From assembly GCA_030066985.1 (NCBI GenBank), contig JASJAN010000006.1:62001-126000 (forward strand): 64,000 nucleotides of DNA. The letters are read 5' to 3'. This document shows, one piece after another, positions 8,497 through 16,781 of this stretch. The DNA is from Desulfobacterales bacterium. Lineage in GTDB: Bacteria; Desulfobacterota; Desulfobacteria; Desulfobacterales; JAHEIW01. Below the pieces are notes generated by a model, which was given only the letters and a program-made list of their open reading frames with translations, did no database searches and was not told the origin of the DNA. How positions within the stretch are numbered: the stretch's first letter is position 1; each line of letters opens with the position of its first letter. Position numbers and translations under genes: made by a program.

Positions 8497-8583
8497 TTAT
8501 ACGCCGATGTAGATGGCAAATGCCACGAAAATTAAAAGGGCACTGACGACGGCTAGGAGCAAGGAAATCAAACTTTGTTGCAT
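8497..8583 (-). CDS. Candidate 28-residue single-helix membrane protein
   Basis: A short frame too small for usual gene finding encodes MQQSLISLLLAVVSALLIFV plus a short tail ending in YIGV. Almost the whole peptide is one transmembrane helix. A GGAG element lies about ten bases before the ATG. The composition is typical of small membrane-embedded regulators, but no homologue is known to me and the frame could be fortuitous. It lies in the 737-base gap between the PilZ gene and the selenoprotein gene. Confidence 0.35.
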   Translation of the reverse strand: MQQSLISLLLAVVSALLIFVAFAIYIGV

Positions 8584-8908
8584 ACGCCAAATTCTCCGGT
8601 GGGGATTATCCTTATGGAAAAACGATTTTCCTTTATGCTTAGCATAAAACGTGCCGAAATGACGGTTTTGTGAGAAATTAAATAATACTCAATGAATGCG
8701 GTCGCTCGGCCTGCGCACGAAAATCAAAAGTACCTTTGGTTTGTGGAAATTTTTCCATAATATCTGGGCAACACTTTTCCTATTATCAGCAAAATTGCGG
8801 AGGCTAAATATCAAGCGGGTCATATGGTTTAAAATGCGAGTTGGATCTATTCAGACGGATCAGGGCAGGAGAGGGGTGTTCTAGGTCAAATAACACTTCC
8901 CAATGGAC

Positions 8909-8987
8909 GAGGGTGATTCACGACGAATCACCCTCTGAGCATTGGGTGACAGTGTGTTAACACACTGTTGCCATAATTTATCGGCAA
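8909..8987. repeat. Cluster of three stem-loops in the 8.4-9.1 kb gap
   Basis: Three structured elements stand in a row. The first is a perfect 11-bp stem with a 5-base loop (8909-8919 with 8925-8935). The second is a perfect 20-bp palindrome, ACAGTGTGTTAACACACTGT (8949-8968). The third is a TTGCC/GGCAA stem (8968-8987) followed by a T-rich run, which would act as a plus-strand terminator. No coding frame with a credible start runs through them. They may be the end of a small RNA or a strong bidirectional terminator block downstream of the selenoprotein gene. Confidence 0.5.
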
Positions 8988-9097
8988 TTATTTTTTAAAC
9001 TTTACCGTTTTTGAGGCACCCGCCACTCGTCATACGGCATTTGGCTGACAGAGCGAAAGCTGGCTGCGTCTCATTTGTTTGATGCACATTTCAGATC

Positions 9098-9454
9098 TTA
9101 AAATGTGAACACTTTTGACTGTTTGGACAGTTCTATTAATTTAGGTGCGCCTGCAAGTTGTGCGGTCTCAATCAGCTCGTTTTCGCCGACCTGGCGATTT
9201 TGGGCACACGGGATTCAGACATAGAACGGAACTTCGTTTTTGACCAAATCGGCAAGATAGGTTGCCGCTTCATCACCAGTAGGGGCTGCCACAAAGTCCG
9301 CCATGCCCTGTTTCGCCAAAAATACCGCGTCATCGGTCAAGAAAATTGAAACCGCATTGCCATCCTCGCGAGCAACCTTTGCCAGCTGCAAGGTGCGGGT
9401 GACTCGGGTCGGATCTTCAAGGCCGCGCGTCAACACAAACAAAAATTTTTCCAT
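9098..9454 (-). CDS. DsrE-family selenoprotein (TGA codon 80 read as selenocysteine)
   Basis: Conventional reading stops at a TGA after 79 residues (ending VPFYV). In frame beyond it the sequence continues IPCAQNRQVGENELIETAQL and ends KVFTF at a TAA, giving a 118-residue DsrE/DsrF-like protein of normal family length. In DsrE-like homologues the TGA position is normally a cysteine of a CxPC motif; here it becomes UIPC (U80, C83). A hairpin UCGCC-AGGUC-GGCGA starts 18 bases after the TGA, as expected for a bacterial SECIS. The family handles sulfur/persulfide transfer, and selenocysteine would make it a redox or persulfide-active protein. The ATG is chosen for its AAGGAGGA binding site eight bases upstream; 21 residues of an earlier in-frame start are not family-like. 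Selenocysteine insertion requires SelB, not seen in this window. Confidence 0.85.
9183..9197 (-). promoter_or_regulatory. SECIS-like hairpin for the DsrE-family selenoprotein
   Basis: On the mRNA the bases form a perfect five-pair stem (UCGCC with GGCGA) and a five-base apical loop AGGUC. The loop begins 23 nucleotides after the UGA and has G at its second position, within the spacing and loop rules known for bacterial SECIS elements. The AGGU wording resembles the loop of the E. coli fdhF SECIS. Confidence 0.75.
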
Positions 9455-9623
9455 ATGTGATGTCCTCCTTTTAAGGTAAGCTGCGGTCAGACTACAAAAA
9501 TTTGACACCCTTTGCAATCGTGAGAGGGATTGCTATATTTAAAACGGTTTTTCGGTATTTGCAATTATCTCCGACTAAACGGGGTACAGGGTGTTTCATC
9601 AAAGACAGAAAAGGGCTTAAGGA

Positions 9624-10070
9624 ATGTTACGGCAAAGATTGCCGGTTTTTATTGGACTATTATGGCTGGGTATGATTGTGGGCATTTCTTTTGTGTCGAC
9701 GCCGTTAAAATTTCAGGCTCCCGGTGTGACACTCGGAATAGGCCTTGAAATTGGTCGGCTGGTTTTTAGCGTATTTAATAAAATAGAAATTGCTTTTGCT
9801 GTTTTACTGCTTTTGCTGGTTATTGCCGGTCAAAGGAGAGATAAAACGTTTTTGGCGCTCGGGGTTGTTTGGTTGGCACTGGCACTTCAAACCTTCTGGT
9901 TGTTGCCAGCTCTGCTCGACCGTATCCAAATGGTCCTTGAGGGCCATCAGTTGCCGACGTCTTCGCTACATTCCATTTATGTCGGTCTTGAAGTCTTAAA
10001 GGTGCTGGCGCTTGCAGTCTATGGTTTTCAAAATACTTACCATTCTACCTTTCCAGGAACAAAGACGTAA
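9624..10070 (+). CDS. Four-helix membrane protein, DUF4149-like
   Basis: A 148-residue integral membrane protein with four predicted helices, at about 6-28, 42-66, 74-93 and 118-138. The pattern of short loops, with FVSTPLKF after helix 1 and LLPALLDR after helix 3, resembles the DUF4149 (TMEM205-like) family, whose function is unknown. Its 3' end overlaps the end of the convergent M48-like gene by 34 bases. No operon partner was seen. Confidence 0.6.
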   Translation: MLRQRLPVFIGLLWLGMIVGISFVSTPLKFQAPGVTLGIGLEIGRLVFSVFNKIEIAFAVLLLLLVIAGQRRDKTFLALGVVWLALALQTFWLLPALLDRIQMVLEGHQLPTSSLHSIYVGLEVLKVLALAVYGFQNTYHSTFPGTKT

Positions 10071-11722
10071 TCTCTTGCCGCTAGAGTATCTTTTTTTTCA
10101 CTCGGCCCCCTGGCCGGGCCAACGGTCAGGATGATTTTTTCAGTACCCTGCAGCAACGGTTTGTTATTTCCGTATTTGGTGCTAAAGGTTAGGTGGGCCC
10201 CCCACATATCTTCGGTTAACAAATCTTTTTGATGCTCGAAACGGTGTTCACCGGCTTTATCGGTTATTAGCAGTTTCAAGGTCGCCACGCCATTTTTGAC
10301 CTGGTCCAGCTGCAGTATGGATTTGTCATCTAAATAGACATACACATTATTTTCTTTTCCATAGATTTGATGATACTTCAGATTTAGCTGTACAGCTGGT
10401 TTTGCATTGCGACTAAAAACAAAATGGCTGCCGGCATTAAAATATCTGAACCGGGTTTTTTTGACGCGTTTGAGACGTGAGCTGTCCGGATTCGCTTGAG
10501 GGTTAAAACGCATGTCCGGATGCAGATTGACGGCCAACTGGCTAAATTGCAGCTTTTTAATCAATGTTTCAAGGCCCTTGCGGCTATTTTTGTGAATATC
10601 AAAATATAGTGCTACCATTGAATCGGCCTGATGGACATAATCATAGTGATAGCCGATCAGAGACTGAGGGCTGCAGGATTCGCCGGGCAGTGCCAAATTT
10701 AGTGCACCGGATATCCCGCCACCTGCAGGACCAGCCAGCGCGCCGGCCAAGGTCGTCAATTTTTTCATGGCCTCTGAATACTCTTCATCCTGGATACATT
10801 CATAATATTTTTTTAAGCTATGCCTTTGCTCGATATGCGCAATTGCATACGCCAGGAGCGCTTCCAGTTCGTCATCGTCATCCAACGAGTCAAAAAGGGC
10901 GGTGGTGATGATAATTTTTCCGGTGGGGATTGCAAAGGCATTGATATCGCTGCTGCTGGCCAAGAAAAAAGCGTAATTGTAGCCCAGCAGCTTAAACGGC
11001 CAGTTCTTCAGCACGTTTTTGCCAGTTTCAGAAAGATGGATTTGTTTCGGGGATTCCTTTTCAATGGGCTCGTAATTGCGCAACCGCATCGCCCACTCGG
11101 CCTCGATGGCTTTTTCTACAGCCAAATCGGGCAAATAAACAACTTTTTTAAAGCAAAATCCACTGGGACGGTAGCCCTGTTGATCGGCATCTTCGCGTTT
11201 CATCCGAGCCATCAGGGATGGATCGGGAAAATGATTGCATGACCAAAGGTGGTAGATCTTACTATCTGGATCTAAGACGACATACTTGTGGTTTTCATCA
11301 CCCAGCGTTTCAAGTAAAATATGTTGGATAGCTTGGGGGGTTGATTGTTTCAAGAATTCCTTGCTGAATCCAAATCTAATGTTTCCGGTTCCCAGGGCGG
11401 GATGGGACAGCTCAAGCGTAACCTCCGAGGGATCAATATTGACGTCGATAATTGTGGCGCTTAGTTTTTTATCCTGGAAAAATATTCTGCTGATGGTTTT
11501 TTCATAAAAGTACTCATGGCCCCTGTGCCGGCCGAAACCGAAATTGAGTTTGTTCAGTTGGGGCATAATTTGAATATCTTTGTTTAGGACATCTCTGATG
11601 ATTTGAGCGTCGGACGCTTGCGCTAAAGAGACTTCGGCGCTGGCGATGGTCGGCCAGGTCCAGTTGAACCAAAACAACATCAGGCTCAGCGCAAGCTTGC
11701 CAATAACCTTTTTATCTAGCAC
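10037..11722 (-). CDS. M48-like exported protein with degenerate zinc site (probable pseudoenzyme)
   Basis: From a GTG start with AGGAG eight bases upstream, the protein has 561 residues and a signal peptide (VIGKLALSLMLFWF... ending near IASA). The central part resembles the M48 peptidase core: IPTGKIIITTALFDSL, then LEALLAYAIAHIEQRHS. The peptidase motif HExxH is changed to YAIAH (residues 292-296), losing the first zinc ligand and the catalytic Glu. The downstream ExEAD motif is VHQAD, losing the third ligand. Before this, residues 150-195 contain SKIYHLWSCNHF and GYRPSGFC, reminiscent of the Ada-like/thermonuclease-associated zinc module, with one Cys replaced by Ser. The likely role is a non-catalytic envelope chaperone or scaffold (inference). 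The longer ATG-started frame extends into the intergenic region and lacks a binding site. Confidence 0.72.
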   Translation of the reverse strand: MLDKKVIGKLALSLMLFWFNWTWPTIASAEVSLAQASDAQIIRDVLNKDIQIMPQLNKLNFGFGRHRGHEYFYEKTISRIFFQDKKLSATIIDVNIDPSEVTLELSHPALGTGNIRFGFSKEFLKQSTPQAIQHILLETLGDENHKYVVLDPDSKIYHLWSCNHFPDPSLMARMKREDADQQGYRPSGFCFKKVVYLPDLAVEKAIEAEWAMRLRNYEPIEKESPKQIHLSETGKNVLKNWPFKLLGYNYAFFLASSSDINAFAIPTGKIIITTALFDSLDDDDELEALLAYAIAHIEQRHSLKKYYECIQDEEYSEAMKKLTTLAGALAGPAGGGISGALNLALPGESCSPQSLIGYHYDYVHQADSMVALYFDIHKNSRKGLETLIKKLQFSQLAVNLHPDMRFNPQANPDSSRLKRVKKTRFRYFNAGSHFVFSRNAKPAVQLNLKYHQIYGKENNVYVYLDDKSILQLDQVKNGVATLKLLITDKAGEHRFEHQKDLLTEDMWGAHLTFSTKYGNNKPLLQGTEKIILTVGPARGPSEKKDTLAARDYVFVPGKVEW

Positions 11723-11966
11723 GATATTAACTCCTGCGGTATATAAGAAAATCTGCCGGCACCAATATAAAAACCCACCTCTTGATTGCAGAAATGGGCT
11801 TATTGCAATAAATGGCATGGGTATGGTGCTAAAGGGCAAAAACCGTTTATCAATCTCCATCATAAAAAATGCCAGGCTGCGGGTCAAGGGTGATGTTGTA
11901 TTTTCCCTTGCAATGCCCCTGATGGAACGCAAAGCTCATATTTGAGTGATTTTAACGCTGGTTTGA

Positions 11967-13664
11967 TCACTGCTCTAAAAGCTCTCGAGCATGGGCGAGG
12001 GTCTTCTGGGTAATTTTTTCACCCCCCAACATCCGCGCGATTTCTTTATAACGGTCCTCGTCGTTTAACAGCCGGATGGATGTGCGGGTCCTGCCGGCAG
12101 AGACGTTTTTTGAAATTCGAAAATGGTGTTGGCCGAATTTGGCTATTTGCGGCAGGTGAGTTATACAGATGACCTGATGATGTTTGGCGAGAGCGGCTAA
12201 TTTTTTTCCCACCGCTTCAGCAACCCCCCCACCGATACCTGCATCCACCTCATCAAAAACCACCGTCTCAACCGAATCGTTTTTAGCCAGCAGGGCCTTT
12301 AAGGCCAGTATCACCCGCGACAGCTCGCCACCGGAGGCGATGCTGGTCAAGGCTTTCAACGCCTCTCCGACATTGGGTGAGATTAAAAATGTGGCCCGAT
12401 CAACACCTGTTTCAGTGATCAAGTGTTTGTCAAACGTCAAATGAGAGTCGGTTTTTTGGTCTGCGCCTATGGGCTGTAAATCCACATTAAAATTGGTTTT
12501 GGCCATCTTCAGGGTGGCCAATTGATCCATGACCTTTTTGGCAAAGCCCTTGGCTGCTTTCTTGCGTTTATCAGACAACTTTAAAGCAAGATCTTTAAGC
12601 TCGGTGTGCAACTTTTTGGCTTCAGCTTCGGTCTGTTTTATCTGTTCTGTGATATTTTCAACGCTGGCCAGCTCTTGCTTAATGGCGTTGCTTTTTGCGA
12701 TGACAGCATTCAATGTGCCGCCGTATTTGCGCTTGAGCTTATTAAGGATGTCAAGCCTTTCCTCGACAGCTTCCAGTTGTTGGTCATCCACTTGAATTGA
12801 ATTAAGGTAGCTTCGCAAACCTTCAATCAGATCCTCGATTTGATAACGGGTATCTGAAAGGCTCTGGGCTTTCGATGCCAAATGGGCATCGATCTGACCA
12901 ACGTTGGTCAGCTCCTTGCTGACAGCCACCAATTTTTCCATAACCGAACCGGGTTCACCATAAAGCGTTTCGATACTGCTGTATACGGTTTGATATAGTG
13001 CTTCAGCATTTTTTAATCGCAACCTTTCCTGTTCGAGGTCTTCATCCTCACCAATGACGGGGTTGGCAGCTGTGATTTCTTTGTCCTGAAACGTCAGCAG
13101 CTCAATGTGTTCTGCTTGACGATTCCCGACGGCCTTTAACTTTGCCATTTCTTTGAGCACTGCCAGCATTTTTTGAAAACACGTGCCGACCGCCTCGCGT
13201 AAAGCCAGCAGATCACCAAATTGATCCAGAATTAAAAGATGTTGTTCCTCTTTTAGCAGCAGTTGATGGGCGTGTTGTCCGGAAATACTGGCTAAATTTT
13301 CAGTGATGGTGTTGAGCAATTGAATGGTGGCCATGCGGTCGTTCAGGTAAACCCGATTGGCATCGTTGCGGGCTATGGTTCTTCTGACCAACAGCCCCTC
13401 AGAAGGATCATATCCGTGATTGGTCATTATTTGAGCTGCCCGGCTGGACGAGGCTATTTCAAAAAGAGCCTCCAATTCGGCATTTTCGGCGCCGCTGCGA
13501 ACCAGATCGGTGGCTGCCCGGCTTCCCAGCAACAGATTGACAGCATTGAGGATGATCGATTTGCCCGCTCCGGTTTCCCCGCTGAGGATGGTCAATCCAT
13601 CGGAAAAACCGATTCGCAGGTCATCGATAATGGCAAAATTTCGAATGGAAAGCTCTTTTAGCAT
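11967..13664 (-). CDS. recN: DNA repair protein RecN
   Basis: A 565-residue SMC-like ATPase. Walker A is GETGAGKS (residues 29-36) at the N-terminus. A long coiled-coil region spans about 160-360. The C-terminal lobe carries the ABC signature (ASGGELSR) and Walker B with the D-loop (VVFDEVDAGIGG), then CITHLPQIAKF. The opening MLKELSIRNFAIIDDLRI is diagnostic of RecN. The protein acts in double-strand break repair, holding DNA ends with RecA. Length and motif order are normal. The gene sits 240 bases after the M48-like gene start on the same strand and is probably transcribed alone or under SOS control; no clear LexA box was identified. Confidence 0.95.
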   Translation of the reverse strand: MLKELSIRNFAIIDDLRIGFSDGLTILSGETGAGKSIILNAVNLLLGSRAATDLVRSGAENAELEALFEIASSSRAAQIMTNHGYDPSEGLLVRRTIARNDANRVYLNDRMATIQLLNTITENLASISGQHAHQLLLKEEQHLLILDQFGDLLALREAVGTCFQKMLAVLKEMAKLKAVGNRQAEHIELLTFQDKEITAANPVIGEDEDLEQERLRLKNAEALYQTVYSSIETLYGEPGSVMEKLVAVSKELTNVGQIDAHLASKAQSLSDTRYQIEDLIEGLRSYLNSIQVDDQQLEAVEERLDILNKLKRKYGGTLNAVIAKSNAIKQELASVENITEQIKQTEAEAKKLHTELKDLALKLSDKRKKAAKGFAKKVMDQLATLKMAKTNFNVDLQPIGADQKTDSHLTFDKHLITETGVDRATFLISPNVGEALKALTSIASGGELSRVILALKALLAKNDSVETVVFDEVDAGIGGGVAEAVGKKLAALAKHHQVICITHLPQIAKFGQHHFRISKNVSAGRTRTSIRLLNDEDRYKEIARMLGGEKITQKTLAHARELLEQ

Positions 13665-13934
13665 GAATTGAACAATGGGATTTGGCGTTTCTTCTGGTTT
13701 CGGTCCTGCCAGAAGCGGTTTTGCCGTCCAGATGAACTGGAAGGATTTATGGCATAACCCTTAAAGTTTGTAAAGCGGATTGACGGGATATCATGTTGGG
13801 TTGTAACCAATTAAAATAACGTAAATTTTACAAATATTTACCGACACATAGATGCTTAGCAGCCGCTGGGGGTCAAGATGGCGGCCGCCACTGGGCCATC
13901 GGTGCGACCCAGAGCAGCATGAAACCCATTCCGA

Positions 13935-15497
13935 CTATTTAGGATACCCGGTGATATCACGGATGCGCTCGTACAAGGGCTTTAACCGCCGGTACATTTT
14001 TTTGTAAACATCATGGTAAAGCGCATTATACAGGGCATGGTGTTGTTGATTCGGCGCAAAAACCTCGCCGACATGGGTCATGGCGCCCACGGCAGCTTTA
14101 AAGTCCGGATGAAGCCCCAGACCCACTGCCGCATCGATGGCGGCCCCTAATCCGGAGGTTTCATAAACATGGGGTTTGGCCGTCGGCAGGCCAAATATGT
14201 CAGCGGTCAGCTGAAGGGCACTGCGACTCTGGCTGCCACCACCGGAGACCCGCAACTCGGTAATGGGTGTTTTGCTGCGCTGTTCAATGCGTTCTTTTCC
14301 TTCACGCAGGGCATAAGCCAGCCCTTCTAAAATCGAACGGTACAGATGCGCACGCGTATGAATGTCACCAAAGCCGATAATAGCACCTTTGGCCTCCGGT
14401 CCCGGCATTTTAAGTCCGGGGGTCCAGTAAGGCTGCAGCATCAATCCCATGGAGCCTGGTGGAATGGCCTCCACCAGCTTATCGAATAGGGTTTCTGGCG
14501 CGATTCCCTGGCGCGCCGCTTCGCGCTGTTCTTGCTGCCCAAATTGTTCTTTATACCACTTGACCATCCAGTAACCCCGATATACCTGAACTTCGATGGT
14601 ATAAAAGTTGGACACAGCTGATGGATAAGCGGGCAACAGCCGAATGGGTTCGATATATTTTTTATGGGTGACATTGATGGTGGCGGTGGTGCCGTAACTC
14701 AAGCAGCCAATTGAAGATTTCAGGCTACCGGAACCAATGACTTCACAGGCTTTGTCTGCGGCGGCTGCAATCAACGGCAGGCCCTGAGGAATGCCGGTAT
14801 CGCCGGCCGCAGCTGTGGTGATTTCTCCAAGGGGTTTTGCCGGCGGGACCAGATCGGGCAGAATCGATGGATCGATACCCTCCAGAACCCGCCACCGCCA
14901 GTCCCAGCGGGAAGGCCAGCGCAGGCGTTTGTAGTCAAAAGGGATAAAGGCTACCTGGCAACCGATTGAATCGACAAATTTTCCGGTCAGTTTGTAAGTT
15001 AGGTAACCGGATAGCAGTAAAAATTTATGGGTTTTTTGCCAGATGTCGGGTTGATAGGTGCGGATCCAGTTGGCTTCGGATTCCTGCTGAAGATAGCCAA
15101 TCGTATCTGTCAGGCGGGCAATTTTAAAAATGAATCCCCAAGGCCCCCTGACCGGCGGCAGGCCGTATGTTTTGCGCTGATCCAGCCACATGATCGCAGG
15201 TCTCAAGGGCTTACCATCTTTATCAATATTGACAACACTGCCACGTTGGGTGGTTAAGGCCACTCCGGCCACCCGGTTTTTATCGATATCAGGATGCTGC
15301 CATATCCGCTGACAGGCTGTGACCAGGGCCTGCCAAAATACCTCTGGATCCTGCTCCGCCCAGGTCGGTTTTTCTGAAAAATAGGGGACAAAGGTTACGG
15401 CCTCTTTGGCCAAAAGCTGACCGGCAGTATCGAAGATCATTGCCTTGAGGCTCTGAGTGCCGTTGTCAATGGCTAGGATCAGGTCTTTGGTGGGCAT
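13935..15497 (-). CDS. FGGY-family carbohydrate kinase
   Basis: A 520-residue sugar kinase of the ASKHA fold. The N-terminal phosphate-1 motif is [16 protein letters not shown]; then [10 protein letters not shown] and the substrate loop IMWLDQR; the ATP-binding C-terminal lobe has [11 protein letters not shown] and [20 protein letters not shown], the FGGY signature region. Members phosphorylate glycerol, xylulose, ribulose, fuculose and related sugars or polyols; the exact substrate is not clear. It sits next to a FadR-type regulator gene on the same strand, separated by a 150-bp inverted-repeat element, so regulation by that protein is possible but unproven. The length is normal for the family. 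Confidence 0.88.
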   Translation of the reverse strand: MPTKDLILAIDNGTQSLKAMIFDTAGQLLAKEAVTFVPYFSEKPTWAEQDPEVFWQALVTACQRIWQHPDIDKNRVAGVALTTQRGSVVNIDKDGKPLRPAIMWLDQRKTYGLPPVRGPWGFIFKIARLTDTIGYLQQESEANWIRTYQPDIWQKTHKFLLLSGYLTYKLTGKFVDSIGCQVAFIPFDYKRLRWPSRWDWRWRVLEGIDPSILPDLVPPAKPLGEITTAAAGDTGIPQGLPLIAAAADKACEVIGSGSLKSSIGCLSYGTTATINVTHKKYIEPIRLLPAYPSAVSNFYTIEVQVYRGYWMVKWYKEQFGQQEQREAARQGIAPETLFDKLVEAIPPGSMGLMLQPYWTPGLKMPGPEAKGAIIGFGDIHTRAHLYRSILEGLAYALREGKERIEQRSKTPITELRVSGGGSQSRSALQLTADIFGLPTAKPHVYETSGLGAAIDAAVGLGLHPDFKAAVGAMTHVGEVFAPNQQHHALYNALYHDVYKKMYRRLKPLYERIRDITGYPK

Positions 15498-15516
15498 AAT
15501 TCAAGGATTCGTTTTT

Positions 15517-15666
15517 GGTGTCAGGTTTCAGTGTTCAGGTGTCAGTTTTCAGAGGTCAGAGGCTAGACGGCAGATGGAGAGTTTGATTTACAGACGAACT
15601 TTCTGTCCTCTGTTTTCTGTTCTCCGTCATCTGTTTACTGACACCTGAAACCCGACACCTGAAACC
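15517..15666. repeat. GGTGTCAGG-type inverted repeat element
   Basis: The outer 30 bases on each side (15517-15546 and 15637-15666) are imperfect inverted copies, matching at about 25 of 30 positions. They are built from iterated TCAGGTGTCAG/TTTCAG words. A second element of the same type lies at 28743-28837. It fills the gap between the FGGY kinase and FadR genes. Function unknown; a mobile hairpin or terminator is possible. Confidence 0.65.
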
Positions 15667-15765
15667 TTTAAGCTGCGCTTCTCGCAACTTTATATGGATT
15701 GCGTGTGACCGCATGGACATTATTTTTGCAGAAATGGCATTGATACATTTAATAAATAGAACAAT

Positions 15766-16479
15766 TTATAATGGCATCTTTGTATCCGACCCATGGACCT
15801 CATGCCAGATTTCGATACTTTTTTGCATGGCGAATCTGACAACTTCTTCGACCGTATCTGTATTTTGCGCCACCGCATCTGAAAGGTAGCTGTAATATTG
15901 AAGCGATGCATTGCGAGATATTTCGGATCTGAAGTAGAGGATGGCCATTTTTTTAAACACAGAAGCAAAATCATTGAAAATCAGCGCGTATACCGGGTTG
16001 CCGGATAAACGAGTTATCTGCATCTGCAATTCCCAATCATATTCTGCAAAGGTGGTCTCGCTGTTAGCGGGATTGGGATGATGGGAAAGGTAGTCTATCA
16101 GTTTTTGCGGCTGATACAGTGCTGCCAGACGGGCAACTGGGGGCAGCAGCGTTACCCTGACTTCCAATAACTTAGTTATAAACCCATTGGGAAGATATTT
16201 AGCGTATTTGGCCAGCGTGCCGATCATCCTTAGACCGCCCTCTAACCAGTAATCATTGACCACTGTGGGTTTGCCGTGGTGGATGGTAACCCAGCCTTCG
16301 CTGGCCAGACGCTGCAGCGTCTCCCGCAGCGTGGGGCGAGTCACGCCAATTTGACCTGCCATAGCCCGCTCTCCGGGCAATGGTGCTCCCGCCGGGTAAG
16401 TTCCATCCAAAATGGCGGTTACCAGAATACTTTCGACATAATGAGTAGCTCGTATTGGGGGCCCAAGCTTAGGTTCCAT
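15766..16479 (-). CDS. fadR: FadR-type GntR-family transcription regulator
   Basis: A 237-residue regulator. The N-terminal winged helix carries PGERAMAGQIGVTRPTLRETLQRLASEGWVTIHHGKPTVVN with the same wording as E. coli FadR (GVTR.TLRE.LQRLA..GW.TI.HGKPT.VN). The C-terminal all-helical domain (WLEGGLRMIGTLA, SGNPVYALIFND, EIWHEV) also aligns with the acyl-CoA-binding FadR_C domain rather than the FCD domain. E. coli FadR represses beta-oxidation and activates fatty acid synthesis, releasing DNA on binding long-chain acyl-CoA. Two FadR-like operator boxes lie upstream, suggesting autoregulation. GGAGGG precedes the ATG. An acyl-CoA dehydrogenase and ETF-QO are encoded elsewhere in the window. 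Ortholog status outside Gammaproteobacteria needs a tree. Confidence 0.8.
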   Translation of the reverse strand: MEPKLGPPIRATHYVESILVTAILDGTYPAGAPLPGERAMAGQIGVTRPTLRETLQRLASEGWVTIHHGKPTVVNDYWLEGGLRMIGTLAKYAKYLPNGFITKLLEVRVTLLPPVARLAALYQPQKLIDYLSHHPNPANSETTFAEYDWELQMQITRLSGNPVYALIFNDFASVFKKMAILYFRSEISRNASLQYYSYLSDAVAQNTDTVEEVVRFAMQKSIEIWHEVHGSDTKMPL

Positions 16480-16526
16480 TATAATACCCTCCCTTATGTT
16501 TGATGCTTAAAAGCAATCTGGTTAGA

Positions 16527-16535
16527 GGTCATACC
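16527..16535. promoter_or_regulatory. FadR-like operator, proximal copy
   Basis: GGTCATACC lies 48 bases upstream of the fadR start codon. It keeps the GGTC-NN-ACC pattern and spacing of the E. coli FadR core (GGTC-CG-ACC). A second copy lies 112 bases further out. Confidence 0.5.
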
Positions 16536-16638
16536 ACTTATGATCGACCCTATCAACCTTTTTTATCGAGATTAATATATTGTAAATATTGTTAATATAA
16601 ATTTTAATCGACTTAGGGTATAAAGCTATTCGATAAGA

Positions 16639-16647
16639 GGTCTTACC
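16639..16647. promoter_or_regulatory. FadR-like operator, distal copy
   Basis: GGTCTTACC has the same GGTC-NN-ACC core as the proximal copy, with a common AGAGGTC flank. It lies 112 bases from the first copy, which would permit looping or separate control of a divergent promoter. Confidence 0.45.
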
Positions 16648-16781
16648 AGTAGGGGGTAGAAATAGGGCTATTTTTTATGTCCAAACTTAAATGGGGAGAA
16701 GGTGGATTTTACGGTGGCTTTGTATGAGTCGACCATAATGGGTGCGTAGAATGGCTTCAGCGTCCGGGGAGAGGCGGCATT

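Noticed and set aside
8696-8884. 62-codon plus-strand frame in the gap before the selenoprotein gene
   Set aside because: No ribosome binding site, basic low-complexity composition and no recognisable motif; probably fortuitous.
9455-9517. Longer N-terminus for the DsrE-family selenoprotein
   Set aside because: The extra 21 residues are not family-like, while the internal ATG has an AAGGAGGA site at ideal distance.
11723-11932. Seventy-residue N-terminal extension of the M48-like protein
   Set aside because: It precedes a proper signal peptide and a GTG with AGGAG eight bases upstream, so the extension is unlikely to be translated.
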